Notes: a model not told the origin generated them from the letters alone. DNA of 64,000 nucleotides from Solidesulfovibrio sp. (GCF_038562415.1 NZ_JBCFBA010000013.1:1-64000); one strand, 5' to 3'. Shown: positions 35,697 to 44,648, counted from the first letter of the stretch. A program made the numbers and translations.

Positions 35697-36284
35697 ATGG
35701 CCGACGCGCCCCAAGCCGAAGAAGGCAAGAAAAAGAAAAAAGGCGGCTTCCTCAAATACGTCATCCTGGTCGTCTTGCTGCTGGTCCTCGGCGGCGGCGG
35801 CTATTTCGCCTATTTGAAATTCTTCGCGGCCAAGCCCCCGGCGGCCGAGGCCCCGGCCGAAGGCCAGCAAGCCCCGGCCGAGGAGAAAAAGGCCGAGGAC
35901 AGCCACGCCGCGCCCAAGGCCGAGGAGAAAAAGGCCGAAGGCGGCCACGGCGAAGCCAAGGGCGGCCACGGCGGCAAAGACAAGGCCCCGTCCAACAACG
36001 TCGCCCTGCCGGCCTTCGTGGTCAACCTGGCCGACCCCAACGCCAGGCGCTACCTCAAGATCGTGCTCGACGTGGAAATGACCGGCAATCCGGAACTGCT
36101 CGAAGCCAACCAGGCCAAGATCCGCGACGCGCTGCTCATGCTCCTTTCCTCCAAGACCTCCCAGGAACTGAGCACGCTGGAAGGCAAGATCCTGCTGCGC
36201 AAGGAAATCGTGGAACGGCTCAACCAGGCCATCGGCCAGGCCAAGGTGGCGCGGGTCTATTTCACGGACTTCGTCATCCAATAA
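35697..36284 (+). CDS. fliL: flagellar basal body-associated protein FliL
   Basis: A 195-residue protein: lysine-rich N-terminus, one TM helix (about 20-41), an Ala/Glu/Lys-rich linker (about 45-100) and a C-terminal periplasmic FliL domain (ALPAFVVNLADPNARRYLKIVLDVEM ... EIVERLNQAI ... VYFTDFVIQ). FliL surrounds the stator and raises torque. The histidine/glycine-rich part of the linker is unusual but of low complexity. First gene of the flagellar set. Confidence 0.9.
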   Translation: MADAPQAEEGKKKKKGGFLKYVILVVLLLVLGGGGYFAYLKFFAAKPPAAEAPAEGQQAPAEEKKAEDSHAAPKAEEKKAEGGHGEAKGGHGGKDKAPSNNVALPAFVVNLADPNARRYLKIVLDVEMTGNPELLEANQAKIRDALLMLLSSKTSQELSTLEGKILLRKEIVERLNQAIGQAKVARVYFTDFVIQ

Positions 36285-36308
36285 CACGCCGCCTGGCAAG
36301 GATATTCC

Positions 36309-36881
36309 ATGGCTCCGGACGACATCGATCAGGACAAGCTGGCCGCCGAATGGGCCGCCGCCCTGGAAGACCAGGACGACGACAAACCGGCCTCCCAATC
36401 GGACATCGACGCCCTTTTCGACCAGCCCGCCGCCGGCGGCGGGGCCAAGGCCGGCGGCAAGGACGACGCCCTGGCCGCCGAATGGGCCGCCGCCCTGGCC
36501 GACGAGGAGGAGCAGTCCATCAAGCGCGAACGCGACCAGGAGACCCTGTCGCGTCAAAGCGCCTCGGCCCAGTTCAAGAATCTGACGCAGGAAGCCAAGG
36601 CCCCGCGCCCGGAAAACGTGCGCCGCGACCTGGACTTCATCCTGGACATCCCCCTGGACGTCTCGGCGGAACTCGGGCGCACCAAGCTTTTGATCAACGA
36701 ACTCCTGCAATTGGGCCAAGGCTCGGTCATCGAGCTCAACAAGCTGGCCGGCGAGCCCCTGGAAATCTACGTCAACGGCAAGCTGGTGGCCCGGGGCGAG
36801 GCCGTGGTGATCAACGAAAAATTCGGCGTGCGCCTAACCGACATCATCAGCCCCATCGAACGGGTGAAACAACTTGCCTGA
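36309..36881 (+). CDS. fliN: flagellar switch protein FliN with extended N-terminus
   Basis: A 190-residue protein. The C-terminal SpoA domain (about 108-188; ILDIPLDVSAELGRTKLLINELLQLGQGSVIELNKLAGEP) places it in the C-ring. The N-terminus is extended: LAAEWAAAL occurs at 11-19 and 55-63 inside an exact 28-bp DNA repeat (36339-36366, 36471-36498). Between them SQSDIDALFD (29-38) resembles the CheY-binding EIDALL motif of FliM. It may therefore bind CheY directly, as FliY does. Confidence 0.92.
   Translation: MAPDDIDQDKLAAEWAAALEDQDDDKPASQSDIDALFDQPAAGGGAKAGGKDDALAAEWAAALADEEEQSIKRERDQETLSRQSASAQFKNLTQEAKAPRPENVRRDLDFILDIPLDVSAELGRTKLLINELLQLGQGSVIELNKLAGEPLEIYVNGKLVARGEAVVINEKFGVRLTDIISPIERVKQLA
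36339..36498 (+). repeat. 28-bp exact direct repeat inside fliN
   Basis: The 28 bases at 36339-36366 recur without change at 36471-36498, 132 bases (44 codons) later and in frame. Both copies encode LAAEWAAAL. Perfect nucleotide identity suggests a recent duplication or gene conversion. Confidence 0.85.
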
Positions 36882-37281
36882 TCCCGCCTTCCCCCCCGCC
36901 GTCCCGCCGCTGCCGCCGGCCTCGGATTACGGCCTGGCCGGCACGGCCGTGCACATGGCCCTGGCCTTGCTCTTCATCCTGGCGCTCATTTTCGCCGCCT
37001 ACTGGCTGCTGCGGCGCTACGGCCCCAAGCTCGGCCTCGGCCCGGCCGGCCGGGGCGGCATGCTGCGGCTGCTGGCCCATCTGAGCCTTGGCCCGCGCAA
37101 AAGCGTTGTCGTGGTCCGATTCCTGCATAAGAATCTCGTGCTTGGCGTCACCGACCAGGCCATCACGCTGCTCACCGAGGAAACGGCCAACGACCATGAC
37201 GACTCCCAAACACGCTTCGCCGCGGCCCTGGCCGCCGAGTCGGGAACCCCGCCGGACGGCGGTCCGGCTTCTTCGTCGTAG
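36874..37281 (+). CDS. fliO: flagellar biosynthesis protein FliO
   Basis: A 135-residue protein with one TM helix (about 28-46) and a short cytoplasmic FliO domain (LRLLAHLSLGPRKSVVVVRFLHKNLVLGVTDQAITLL). It assists assembly of the FliPQR export gate. The start is TTG at 36874, inside the end of fliN, so translation is coupled. The C-terminus overlaps the start of fliP by 86 bases. Confidence 0.85.
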   Translation: MPDPAFPPAVPPLPPASDYGLAGTAVHMALALLFILALIFAAYWLLRRYGPKLGLGPAGRGGMLRLLAHLSLGPRKSVVVVRFLHKNLVLGVTDQAITLLTEETANDHDDSQTRFAAALAAESGTPPDGGPASSS

Positions 37282-38017
37282 CCTGCCGCTGCTGGCCTTG
37301 GCCGGGCTTTGCCTGGCCGCGCCGGCCCTGGCCCAGGACGGGCCCACCCTTTCCCTCAACCTGGCGGCCGGCCAGAACCAGCCCGAGCGCGTGGCCACGC
37401 TGCTGGAGATCCTCTTCGCCCTGACGGTGCTCTCTCTCGCGCCGTCGTTCGTGCTGATGGTGACCTCGTTTACCCGCATCATCGTGGTCTTTTCCTTCCT
37501 GCGCCAGGCCATGGGCGTGCCGCAGGTGCCGCCGTCGCAAATCCTGGCCAGCCTGGCCATTTTTCTGACCTGCGTCATCATGTACCCCACGGGCAAGGCC
37601 ATCTACGACAATGCCCTGAACCCGTATCTGGAGGAGCGCATCGGTTTCACCGAGGCCCTCAAGCAGGCCGAGGGCCCGTTGCGGGAGTTCCTGTTCAAGC
37701 ACACCCGGGAAAAGGATTTGTCGGTCTTTTACACCGTGACCAAGATGGAGCGGCCCAAGGACAAGGCCGAGGTGCCGACCTTGATGCTCTCGGCCGGGTT
37801 CATGATCAGCGAACTCAAGACCGCCTTTACCATCGGTTTTCTGATCTACATTCCGTTTCTCATCCTGGACATGGTCATTTCGAGCATCCTGCTGGCCATG
37901 GGCATGATGATGCTGCCGCCGGCCACCATCGCCATGCCGTTCAAGCTCCTGCTGTTCGTGCTGGTGGACGGCTGGGGCCTCATGGTAGGCTCCCTCGTCA
38001 ACTCCTTCGCGACATAA
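37196..38017 (+). CDS. fliP: flagellar export gate protein FliP
   Basis: A 273-residue inner-membrane protein of the flagellar type III export gate. A cleavable signal (LLRRSLPLLALAGLCLAAPALAQ) precedes the family core: SLAPSFVLMVTSFTRIIVVFSFLRQAMG, then ... LMLSAGFMISELKTAFTIGFLIYIPFLILDMV and MLPPATIAMPFKLLLFVLVDGW. The ATG at 37196 lies within fliO; its N-terminal 25 residues are polar and may be longer than needed. Confidence 0.93.
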   Translation: MTTPKHASPRPWPPSREPRRTAVRLLRRSLPLLALAGLCLAAPALAQDGPTLSLNLAAGQNQPERVATLLEILFALTVLSLAPSFVLMVTSFTRIIVVFSFLRQAMGVPQVPPSQILASLAIFLTCVIMYPTGKAIYDNALNPYLEERIGFTEALKQAEGPLREFLFKHTREKDLSVFYTVTKMERPKDKAEVPTLMLSAGFMISELKTAFTIGFLIYIPFLILDMVISSILLAMGMMMLPPATIAMPFKLLLFVLVDGWGLMVGSLVNSFAT

Positions 38018-38031
38018 GGGAGGCATAGCCC

Positions 38032-38301
38032 ATGACACCCGACATGGTCGTGGCCCTGTCCCGGCAAGCCATCGAAACGGCGCTTTTCCTGGCGCTTCCC
38101 ATGCTTGGCGTCTCGCTGGTGGTGGGGGTCTTCATCTCCGTGCTCCAGGCGGCCACGCAGATCCAGGAAATGACCCTGACCTTCGTGCCCAAGATCCTGG
38201 CCATGTTCATCGCGCTGCTCCTGGCCTTCCCCTGGATGATGGACAAGATGATCAACTTCACGCGGGACCTGTTCATGAACATCCCGATCTATCTGCGCTG
38301 A
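38032..38301 (+). CDS. fliQ: flagellar export gate protein FliQ
   Basis: An 89-residue protein with two TM hairpins, starting MTPDMVVALSRQAIETALFLALPMLGVSLVVGVFISVLQAATQIQEMTL, the standard FliQ sequence. GGGAGG lies before the ATG, 14 bases after fliP. FliR and FlhB do not follow; the set ends here. Confidence 0.93.
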   Translation: MTPDMVVALSRQAIETALFLALPMLGVSLVVGVFISVLQAATQIQEMTLTFVPKILAMFIALLLAFPWMMDKMINFTRDLFMNIPIYLR

Positions 38302-38321
38302 CCCGCGAAAGCGCTCCCCGC

Positions 38322-38367
38322 ACGCAAATACCCGGCCACGGCGCGCGCCGTGGCCGGGTGTTTGCGT
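38322..38367. terminator. 23-bp bidirectional terminator after fliQ
   Basis: Inverted repeat with 23-bp arms and one G-U wobble, core GCCACGGCGC-GCGCCGTGGC, with flanking CAAA and TTTG giving a short T stretch on both strands. It lies between the converging fliQ and the isomerase gene. Confidence 0.75.
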
Positions 38368-38382
38368 CTTTGCACGCCGGGG

Positions 38383-39201
38383 TCAGCCGGCGAAAAAATC
38401 CGGGCGGGCGGCGGCGAAGGACAGGGCCGCCCGGAAGGCGGCCGGCGTGTGGGGCTCGAAGGTGGCCGTGGGGTGCAGGCCCCGGGCGGACAGCAACGCG
38501 AACAGGGCGTCGAAGGGGATTTCCCCCTGACCGGGGCCCAGGTGCTGGTCGAAGGAACCGTCGTTGTCGTGCAGGTGCAGGTGGAGCAGATACGGCGCCA
38601 GGGCCTCGACCCAGGCGTCGAGGTTGCCCCGGGCCTTGCCCTCGGCGAAGCTGTACCAGTGGCCGATGTCGAAGCAGGCGCCCACCCGTTCGCGACGCTC
38701 TGCGGGCAACCGCTCCCGCAGGGCGGCCACGGCCCCGGACACGGTGGCCGGATCGGTCTCGAAGGTGTTCTCCAGGCACAGCGGCGGATGCCCGGGCCAG
38801 GCGGCCAGGACCTCGGCCCAGGTGTCGGCCGCCCGGGCCGCCCAGTCGGCGAAGGAGCGGATGTAGAGGAAGCGGTCGTAGGCGGCGTGGCCGACCAGCC
38901 GGTCCGGGGCGTAGACGGCGGCCGTGTCCATGGCCAGGCGCAGCCGGTCGCGCGTGGCCGCCCGGATGCGGGTATCGGCGCTGCCGGGCTGGAGATCGAA
39001 AAAAGGCAGGTGCAAGGTGCGCGACAGCCCGGCATCGTCGAAGCGGCGGACCATCTCCCGGTGCCAGGCCGGGGATTTGGCGTCCATGAGCACCGGATCG
39101 AGGCCGAATTCCGCCGCGATCCCGGCATCCAGATGGCGCCCGACCACGGCCGGGTCCCGGTCGGCCACCCGCAGGTTCAAATTGACGTAGAAACGGGTCA
39201 T
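38383..39201 (-). CDS. sugar phosphate isomerase/epimerase-like TIM barrel
   Basis: A 272-residue xylose-isomerase-like TIM barrel (AP endonuclease 2 superfamily). Metal-ligand candidates are HLPFFDLQPG, CLENTFETD, CFDIGHWYSF and HLHLHDNDG, in the expected order. Length and motifs fit isomerases such as hydroxypyruvate or inosose types, but the substrate is unknown. Last gene of the purB-pyrE-transpeptidase strand block. Confidence 0.8.
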   Translation of the reverse strand: MTRFYVNLNLRVADRDPAVVGRHLDAGIAAEFGLDPVLMDAKSPAWHREMVRRFDDAGLSRTLHLPFFDLQPGSADTRIRAATRDRLRLAMDTAAVYAPDRLVGHAAYDRFLYIRSFADWAARAADTWAEVLAAWPGHPPLCLENTFETDPATVSGAVAALRERLPAERRERVGACFDIGHWYSFAEGKARGNLDAWVEALAPYLLHLHLHDNDGSFDQHLGPGQGEIPFDALFALLSARGLHPTATFEPHTPAAFRAALSFAAARPDFFAG

Positions 39202-39211
39202 GGCGCCTGGG

Positions 39212-39955
39212 CTACTCCCGTGGCAGCGGATAGACCTGGGCGAAAACGGTCTTGCCGGCGGGGTCCAGGATGGTCAGCTTCAAGCCGTAGATGTCCCTGG
39301 CCTCGGTCTTGGCCGGCAGGGGCAGGCTGGCGGCGATCTGCTTGAAGCGCTGGATCTGGAAGGACAGTTCGTCCTTTTCGGGCCTAAGCGGCACGAGGCT
39401 GGCGTCGTTGCCCACCAGGGCCGCCTCCACCCGGCCGACCAGGTTGGTTTGCGGCGTGACGTTGCTCAAATCGAAATTGAGCAGGAGCTTCTTGTTCTCG
39501 ATGCGGGCCCGCAGGTTGTCGATGCCCGCCTGGTTGGCGTCCACCCGGGCCAGAAGCCGGGCCAGGTCGGGACGGGCCGCCTCGCGTTCCCGGGGTTCCG
39601 CCTTGCCTTCCTCGGCCTTGGGCTTCCACCAGCCGGGGTTGGCGGCGCTGTAGGAGCCGATGAGCGTATCGAGCTCGGTGACGTCCCGGGAGCGCAGGAC
39701 TTTTTCGATGTTTTGCAAGGTGATGAGACCCTGGCCGGCGGCATCGAGCTCGCCGCGCATGGCCTTGGCCTGGGCCGCCAGATCCAGGTTGTCCTGGCGC
39801 AGATGGTGGCCCACGGCCACGGCGGCGGCCAGCAGCAGCAGCAGGCCCAGGGGCGTGAGCCACAACATCCGCAAAACGAGCAGGGAGACGCGAAAACGCC
39901 GCACGCCGGCCGCATCCCGCAGGATGAGGATGTCGACTTTTTCGCCGGCGGCCAT
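39212..39955 (-). CDS. single-TM protein with coiled coil
   Basis: A 247-residue protein with a cytoplasmic N-terminus of about 25 residues, one TM helix (about 30-49), a periplasmic helical stalk likely forming a coiled coil (about 55-100, 125-165) and a beta-rich C-terminus (GLKLTILDPAGKTVFAQVYPL). Family not recognised. Its start codon directly abuts the stop of the L,D-transpeptidase gene, so the two are coupled and may act together at the cell envelope. Confidence 0.65.
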   Translation of the reverse strand: MAAGEKVDILILRDAAGVRRFRVSLLVLRMLWLTPLGLLLLLAAAVAVGHHLRQDNLDLAAQAKAMRGELDAAGQGLITLQNIEKVLRSRDVTELDTLIGSYSAANPGWWKPKAEEGKAEPREREAARPDLARLLARVDANQAGIDNLRARIENKKLLLNFDLSNVTPQTNLVGRVEAALVGNDASLVPLRPEKDELSFQIQRFKQIAASLPLPAKTEARDIYGLKLTILDPAGKTVFAQVYPLPRE

Positions 39956-42295
39956 CTACAGCCGGCTCCACTTCTCCTCGACGATGGCGAAACCACCTGC
40001 CGAAGGCGCGAGATACAGCGTTTTGAGCCCCCTGTCCGCGCCGCCGTCCCGGTCGCGGTATTCCTGGACGCAGGTGACCACGAAGCCGTCCTTGCGGGGC
40101 CGGATCCTCACGTCGGAAAGTGTGACCTGCCTGGGCGCCTTGTCCTTCCACAGGCCGGCCTTCTGGTCGCGGATCGCGTCGCGGCCCCGGCGGTCGCCCT
40201 GGACGGCGTCGGCGGCATAGAAGCCGACATAGTCGTCCACGCGGCCGCGTTCCCAGGCGGCGCGCCAGGATTCGACCAGGGAGGCGACCTGTCCCGAGCG
40301 GTCGGGCCTGGGGACGGCGGGCGCGCCCGCCGCAGCGGGGGCCTGGGCCGCCACCGCCTGCCCGGACGGCGCCGGGGCAGCCTGGACGGCCGGGCTGGCC
40401 GGCGCGGCAGCGGGAACGGCCGCCGCCTGGGCCACCGGCGCGGCGGCCGGCGGCGCCGTGGCGGCCACGGACGGTTCCGGGCGGCCGCGCGACCAGCGTT
40501 CCTGGGCAATCAGCAGCCTGCCGCCGCTCGAGGCCAGGCTCAGGGACTTGAACCCCTTGCTCTCCCGGCGGCCCTTGCCCTGATAGTCCATAGCGCACAC
40601 CACGGCATAGCCGTCGCCCTCGGGGGCCACGGAAACGACCTCCATGGCCACGCGGCCGGGCGAGGCGCCGCGCCACACGCCTTCCTTCTGGCGACGGATG
40701 GCCTCCTTGCCGCGCAGGTTCCCCTGACGCGCGCCATCGGCGTAAAAGGCCATGTAGCCGCCGATGTCGCCGCGTTCCCAGGCGGCCCGCCAGGCTTCGA
40801 TCAGGGAGGCGACCTCGGCCGCCTTGGCCGGCGGCACGGCGGCGGCGGGCCCGGGGGCGGGTTTTTCCTGGCGCGCCGGGGCGGCGGGCGGCGGCGTCAC
40901 GGCCGCGACCGGAGCCGACGAAACGGCGGCAACGGACGGGACCGCGGGTTTCTCCTCCTTGGCCGGCGCCGGGGCAGCGGCCGCGACCTGCACGGGGGCC
41001 AGGGCAACGGCCGCCGGCGGCGTCAAGGCGGACGGGGCGGACGGCGTCGCCTCCCTGGCCGGCCCGGTCGGCGCGACCTTGGCCGGCGCGGCGGCGCCGG
41101 TCGCGGTCGGCGGCGGCGAAACCTGGCGCAGGGCGTCGGTGGCGAAGGGCGAGAAACCGGGCTTGGTGGCCCCGGTTTCGGCCACCTCCAGGATGGCCTG
41201 GTCCTCGGGCGTGGGCTGGGCCTTGAGGTTGACCGAGGCAAAGGCCTTCTGGGCCACGCGCTCCATGACGGCCTGGTGGGCGTCCACCAGTTGGCGCGCC
41301 TGGACCTCTTCCTCGCTGGGGCTGTCGGGCCGGCGCGTGTCGGTTTCGATCTCGTCGGGCGAGGCCTTGCCCCGCTTGGCGCCACCGGCCGCCAGCGTCA
41401 CGGGCATTTCCTCGTATTCCATGCCGATGATGCGAAAGCGCCGGTCCGGGCCGCGCTGCCAGTACAGGCGCTTGACGCCCTGGGAAATCAGCGTGGGCGA
41501 CTGGTAGACCTGGACGAAAAAGGTGACCCAGTAGTCCGGCCCGGGCAGGGCCCGCAAATCGGACACCTCGACCTTGATCCAGGGCAGGGTCTTGAAAAGC
41601 CGTTCCTTGTGGCCGCGGAAGGAGGCAAAGGATTTGCCCTCGGTCAGGGCGAACTTTTCCGGGTCGTGCAAGTCGAAAAACGCGCCGGAGCGGCTTTCCC
41701 AGGCCTTGGCCCAGGCTTTCGTGGCTTCGACCACTTCCCGGGCCTCGTCGTGCAACCGCGCCGCCTCCGGTCCGCCGATGCGGACCTCGTCGGCGATGAC
41801 CACGGGCATGCCCTCGCCGAGCTTCGTGTCCACCCGGTGGATGTCCGGGGTGCTCAGCGCCACGCAGCCCTGGGTCTCGTAGGGGATGATGGGGTGGCCC
41901 CGGCCGTGGATCCAGATGCCGTGGCCGGACTTGCGGCGCACCACGTCGGCCGGGTTGGGGAAGTTGAGGGGAAAGGCCAGGTCGCCGTAGAGCTCGTAAT
42001 TGAGCCCGGCGGACTTGCGCCGGGTGATGAAGTAGACGCCCTCGGGGGTCTTGAGGTCGCCTTCCTTGAACTTGTCGCCGAGTTCCTGGCCCGTGGCGCA
42101 GGGAATGGCCTCCAGGACCTTGAGCGGGCTTTGCCTGGTGAGCAGGGCGAAGGACTGAGCCTTCTTGTCCACGGCGATGAAGCGTTGCGGCGACCATTCC
42201 ATGTCCACGATGTCGGCCGTCCACTCCGCCCCGGCCGGGCGGCCGGAAAGGAGCAGCAGGCTGGCGAGGACTATGGCGCGGCCCAGTCGTTTCAT
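39956..42295 (-). CDS. L,D-transpeptidase with three NTF2-like domains
   Basis: A 779-residue exported enzyme. Signal peptide to about 23; YkuD catalytic domain about 30-172 with H130-G131 and the nucleophile C144 in TQGCVALS. It is followed by three NTF2-like domains at about 186-295, 494-602 and 669-778, each starting with a WAKAWE or WRAAWER helix and ending with WQR or KWSRL. Linkers 300-495 and 603-667 are Ala/Pro-rich and probably disordered. Role: cross-linking or protein attachment to peptidoglycan, with the NTF2 domains as binding modules. It overlaps no neighbour; pyrE lies 11 bases upstream. Confidence 0.88.
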   Translation of the reverse strand: MKRLGRAIVLASLLLLSGRPAGAEWTADIVDMEWSPQRFIAVDKKAQSFALLTRQSPLKVLEAIPCATGQELGDKFKEGDLKTPEGVYFITRRKSAGLNYELYGDLAFPLNFPNPADVVRRKSGHGIWIHGRGHPIIPYETQGCVALSTPDIHRVDTKLGEGMPVVIADEVRIGGPEAARLHDEAREVVEATKAWAKAWESRSGAFFDLHDPEKFALTEGKSFASFRGHKERLFKTLPWIKVEVSDLRALPGPDYWVTFFVQVYQSPTLISQGVKRLYWQRGPDRRFRIIGMEYEEMPVTLAAGGAKRGKASPDEIETDTRRPDSPSEEEVQARQLVDAHQAVMERVAQKAFASVNLKAQPTPEDQAILEVAETGATKPGFSPFATDALRQVSPPPTATGAAAPAKVAPTGPAREATPSAPSALTPPAAVALAPVQVAAAAPAPAKEEKPAVPSVAAVSSAPVAAVTPPPAAPARQEKPAPGPAAAVPPAKAAEVASLIEAWRAAWERGDIGGYMAFYADGARQGNLRGKEAIRRQKEGVWRGASPGRVAMEVVSVAPEGDGYAVVCAMDYQGKGRRESKGFKSLSLASSGGRLLIAQERWSRGRPEPSVAATAPPAAAPVAQAAAVPAAAPASPAVQAAPAPSGQAVAAQAPAAAGAPAVPRPDRSGQVASLVESWRAAWERGRVDDYVGFYAADAVQGDRRGRDAIRDQKAGLWKDKAPRQVTLSDVRIRPRKDGFVVTCVQEYRDRDGGADRGLKTLYLAPSAGGFAIVEEKWSRL

Positions 42296-42306
42296 GTCGC
42301 CTCGCG

Positions 42307-42903
42307 TCAGGGCGCCGGCTGCCGGCCGGCGGCGGCGAGCAGCGCGTCCCGGGTGAAGATGGAAAGCAGCGGATAGCCCCGCTCGGCCAGGCGTTCGGTG
42401 CCGCCTTCCCGGCGGTCGAGCACCGTGACCACGGCCCCGACCACAAGGCCGGCGTCGAGCACCCGGTCGATGACGGTGACAAGCGTTCCGGCCGTGGTCA
42501 CCACGTCCTCCAGCAAGGCCACCCGCGAACCGGGGGCGAAATTGGACAGCCCTTCCAGGAACTGGTCGGTGCCGTGGCCCTTGGCGGCCTTGCGCACGAT
42601 GAAGGCCGGCAGGGGCCGCCCGCGCAGAAACGACACCAGGCTCACGGCCGTGACCAGGGGATCGGCCCCCAGCGTCATGCCGCCCACGCCCACGACGTCC
42701 GCCGGCAGCAGGTCATAGAGCAGGTTGCCGATCAGCCAGGCCCCCTCGGGGTGCAGCGCCGTCTGCTTGCAGTCGAAATAATAATCGCTCTTGCGGCCCG
42801 AGGTCAGGACCACCTCGCCGGCCCGATAGGATTTTTCCAGTAAAAGGCTGGCCAGACGACGGCGCATGGCCGCGGCATCCGGCTGGTCGCTCGGAAACGA
42901 CAT
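42307..42903 (-). CDS. pyrE: orotate phosphoribosyltransferase
   Basis: A 198-residue type I phosphoribosyltransferase making orotidine monophosphate from orotate and PRPP. The PRPP motif is VALLEDVVTTAGT; the N-terminus shows TSGRKSDYYFDCKQT, and VRKAAKGHGTDQFLEG is the catalytic loop. GGGGAG precedes the ATG. Downstream of purB on the same strand. Confidence 0.93.
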   Translation of the reverse strand: MSFPSDQPDAAAMRRRLASLLLEKSYRAGEVVLTSGRKSDYYFDCKQTALHPEGAWLIGNLLYDLLPADVVGVGGMTLGADPLVTAVSLVSFLRGRPLPAFIVRKAAKGHGTDQFLEGLSNFAPGSRVALLEDVVTTAGTLVTVIDRVLDAGLVVGAVVTVLDRREGGTERLAERGYPLLSIFTRDALLAAAGRQPAP

Positions 42904-43020
42904 GAGACTCCCCGCTTGGCCCCTTTCGCCATAATCCTACAAAAGGCGGGCCGGTTTGAAAAGTGGTTCCCGCGCCGCGCGGCAAGGGATGTGGAAAAAA
43001 CATTCTCCCGGGCGGCGGCG

Positions 43021-44322
43021 TCACGACGCCGGGCCGAACACCCGGGAATAGATCAAATCCTCGTGGGCCAGGTAATAGCCCGGATCGAAAAGGGCATCCA
43101 AGGCCGCCGCGCCCAGTTTGGCCGTGATGGCCGCGTCGGCCCGCACGGCCTCGGGAAAGGACGTCCTGCCTTCCCAGCAGGCCATGGCCACGCGCTGCAC
43201 GGCTTCATAGGCCTTCTGCCGGTCCATGCCCGCCTCGATGAGCGCCAGCAGCACGCGCTGGGAATAGAACAGCCCGTACGAGGCCATCATGTTGCGGGCC
43301 ATGTTGTCCGGATTGACCTTCAGGTTCCGGAGGATGCCGGCCAGCCGGGCCACGGTGTAGTCGGCCAGGATGGTGGAATCGGGCATGATGACCCGCTCCA
43401 CCGAGGAATGGGAGATGTCGCGCTCGTGCCACAGGGCCATGTTCTCCATGGCCGCCAGGGCGTTGGTGCGCACGAGCCGGGAGAGGCCGCAGATGTTCTC
43501 GGCGGAAATGGGGTTCTTTTTATGGGGCATGGCCGAAGAGCCTTTCTGGCCCTTGGAAAACCCTTCCTCGGCCTCGAGGACTTCCGTGCGCTGGAGGTGG
43601 CGCAATTCGGTGGCCATGCGCTCCACGCCGCCGGCCAGCAGGGCCAGGGCGGTGAAAAAGGCGGCATGGCGGTCGCGCTGGACGATCTGCGTGGACACCG
43701 GGTCCACGGCCAGGCCCAGGCGGGCCAGGGCGATTTTCTCCACGCGCGGGTCGAGGTGGGCGTAGCCGCCCACGGCCCCGGAAATCTTGCCGACCTTGAC
43801 ACCCTCGGTGGCCGTGGCCACGCGCTCCCGATGGCGGGAAAACTCGGCGTAAAAGGAGGCCATCTTCATGCCGAAGCTGAGGGGTTCGGCGTGGATGCCG
43901 TGGGTGCGCCCGATCATCAGCTGGCCCTTGAAGCGCCGGGCCAAATCTTCGATAACGGTCAAAAGACCGTCGATGGTTTCCAGGATCATGGCCCCGGCCC
44001 GGCCCAGCAGCAAGCCGCCCGCCGTATCCACGATGTCCGAGGAGGTGCAGCCGAGGTGGATGAACCGGGCCGGCGGGCCGACGCGCTCCTCCACGGCCGT
44101 CAGGAAGGCGATGACGTCGTGGCGGGTCGTTTCCTCGATCTCCAGGATGCGGGCCACGTCGAAGCCGGCCTTGTCGCGGATGGCGGCCATGTCGGCGGCC
44201 GGAATGCGGCCGAGCTCGGCCCAGGCCTCGCACACGGCGACCTCGACCTCGAGCCAGGCGGCGAAACGGTTCTCCAGGGACCACAGGTCGCCCATGGCCT
44301 TGCGGGTATAGCGCTCGATCAT
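43021..44322 (-). CDS. purB: adenylosuccinate lyase
   Basis: A 433-residue fumarase/aspartase-family lyase that acts twice in purine synthesis. The signature SSAMPHKKNP is present near residue 265, with the catalytic serine; IGRTHGIHAEP carries the conserved histidine, and FIHLGCTSSDIVDT is a further family motif. AAGGAGG lies before the ATG. Its start overlaps the FmdB stop by 4 bases. Confidence 0.95.
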   Translation of the reverse strand: MIERYTRKAMGDLWSLENRFAAWLEVEVAVCEAWAELGRIPAADMAAIRDKAGFDVARILEIEETTRHDVIAFLTAVEERVGPPARFIHLGCTSSDIVDTAGGLLLGRAGAMILETIDGLLTVIEDLARRFKGQLMIGRTHGIHAEPLSFGMKMASFYAEFSRHRERVATATEGVKVGKISGAVGGYAHLDPRVEKIALARLGLAVDPVSTQIVQRDRHAAFFTALALLAGGVERMATELRHLQRTEVLEAEEGFSKGQKGSSAMPHKKNPISAENICGLSRLVRTNALAAMENMALWHERDISHSSVERVIMPDSTILADYTVARLAGILRNLKVNPDNMARNMMASYGLFYSQRVLLALIEAGMDRQKAYEAVQRVAMACWEGRTSFPEAVRADAAITAKLGAAALDALFDPGYYLAHEDLIYSRVFGPAS

Positions 44323-44648
44323 GCGCCCTCCTTGGCGGTGTCTCCGGGGCCTTCCCCGGGGTTTTCCTCTTCGGCCAGGGGGACCGACGGGTCGCGGGCC
44401 AGTTGCGGCACGGGAACTTCCACGCCCTTTATGGTGCCTTTGCCGTCCTTTTGGAAGGAGCCGGGACGGCGCTTGACGTAGTCGGTGGCGTGAAAGCCGC
44501 TGCCCTTGAGGGCGAAGGCGGACAGGGAAACGACGCGCGAGGCCGGGGCGCGGCACTCGGGGCAGGTGGCCGGGGACTCGTCGCCGGCCCGTCGCAGTTC
44601 CTCGAAAACCAAGCCGCAGGCCGGACACTCGTATTCGTACAGGGGCAT
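44319..44648 (-). CDS. FmdB-family zinc-ribbon protein
   Basis: A 109-residue protein starting MPLYEYECPACGLVFEE with a second CxxC in TCPECRA, the FmdB putative regulatory zinc ribbon. The C-terminal ~40 residues are acidic and disordered-looking. Function in general is unclear; it may regulate its operon. ATGA overlap couples it to purB. Confidence 0.85.
   Translation of the reverse strand: MPLYEYECPACGLVFEELRRAGDESPATCPECRAPASRVVSLSAFALKGSGFHATDYVKRRPGSFQKDGKGTIKGVEVPVPQLARDPSVPLAEEENPGEGPGDTAKEGA

Noticed and set aside
39200-42376. 1058-codon open frame on the plus strand
   Set aside because: It runs antisense to the L,D-transpeptidase and pyrE genes, is rich in Gly, Arg and His without any domain, and follows from high third-position GC.
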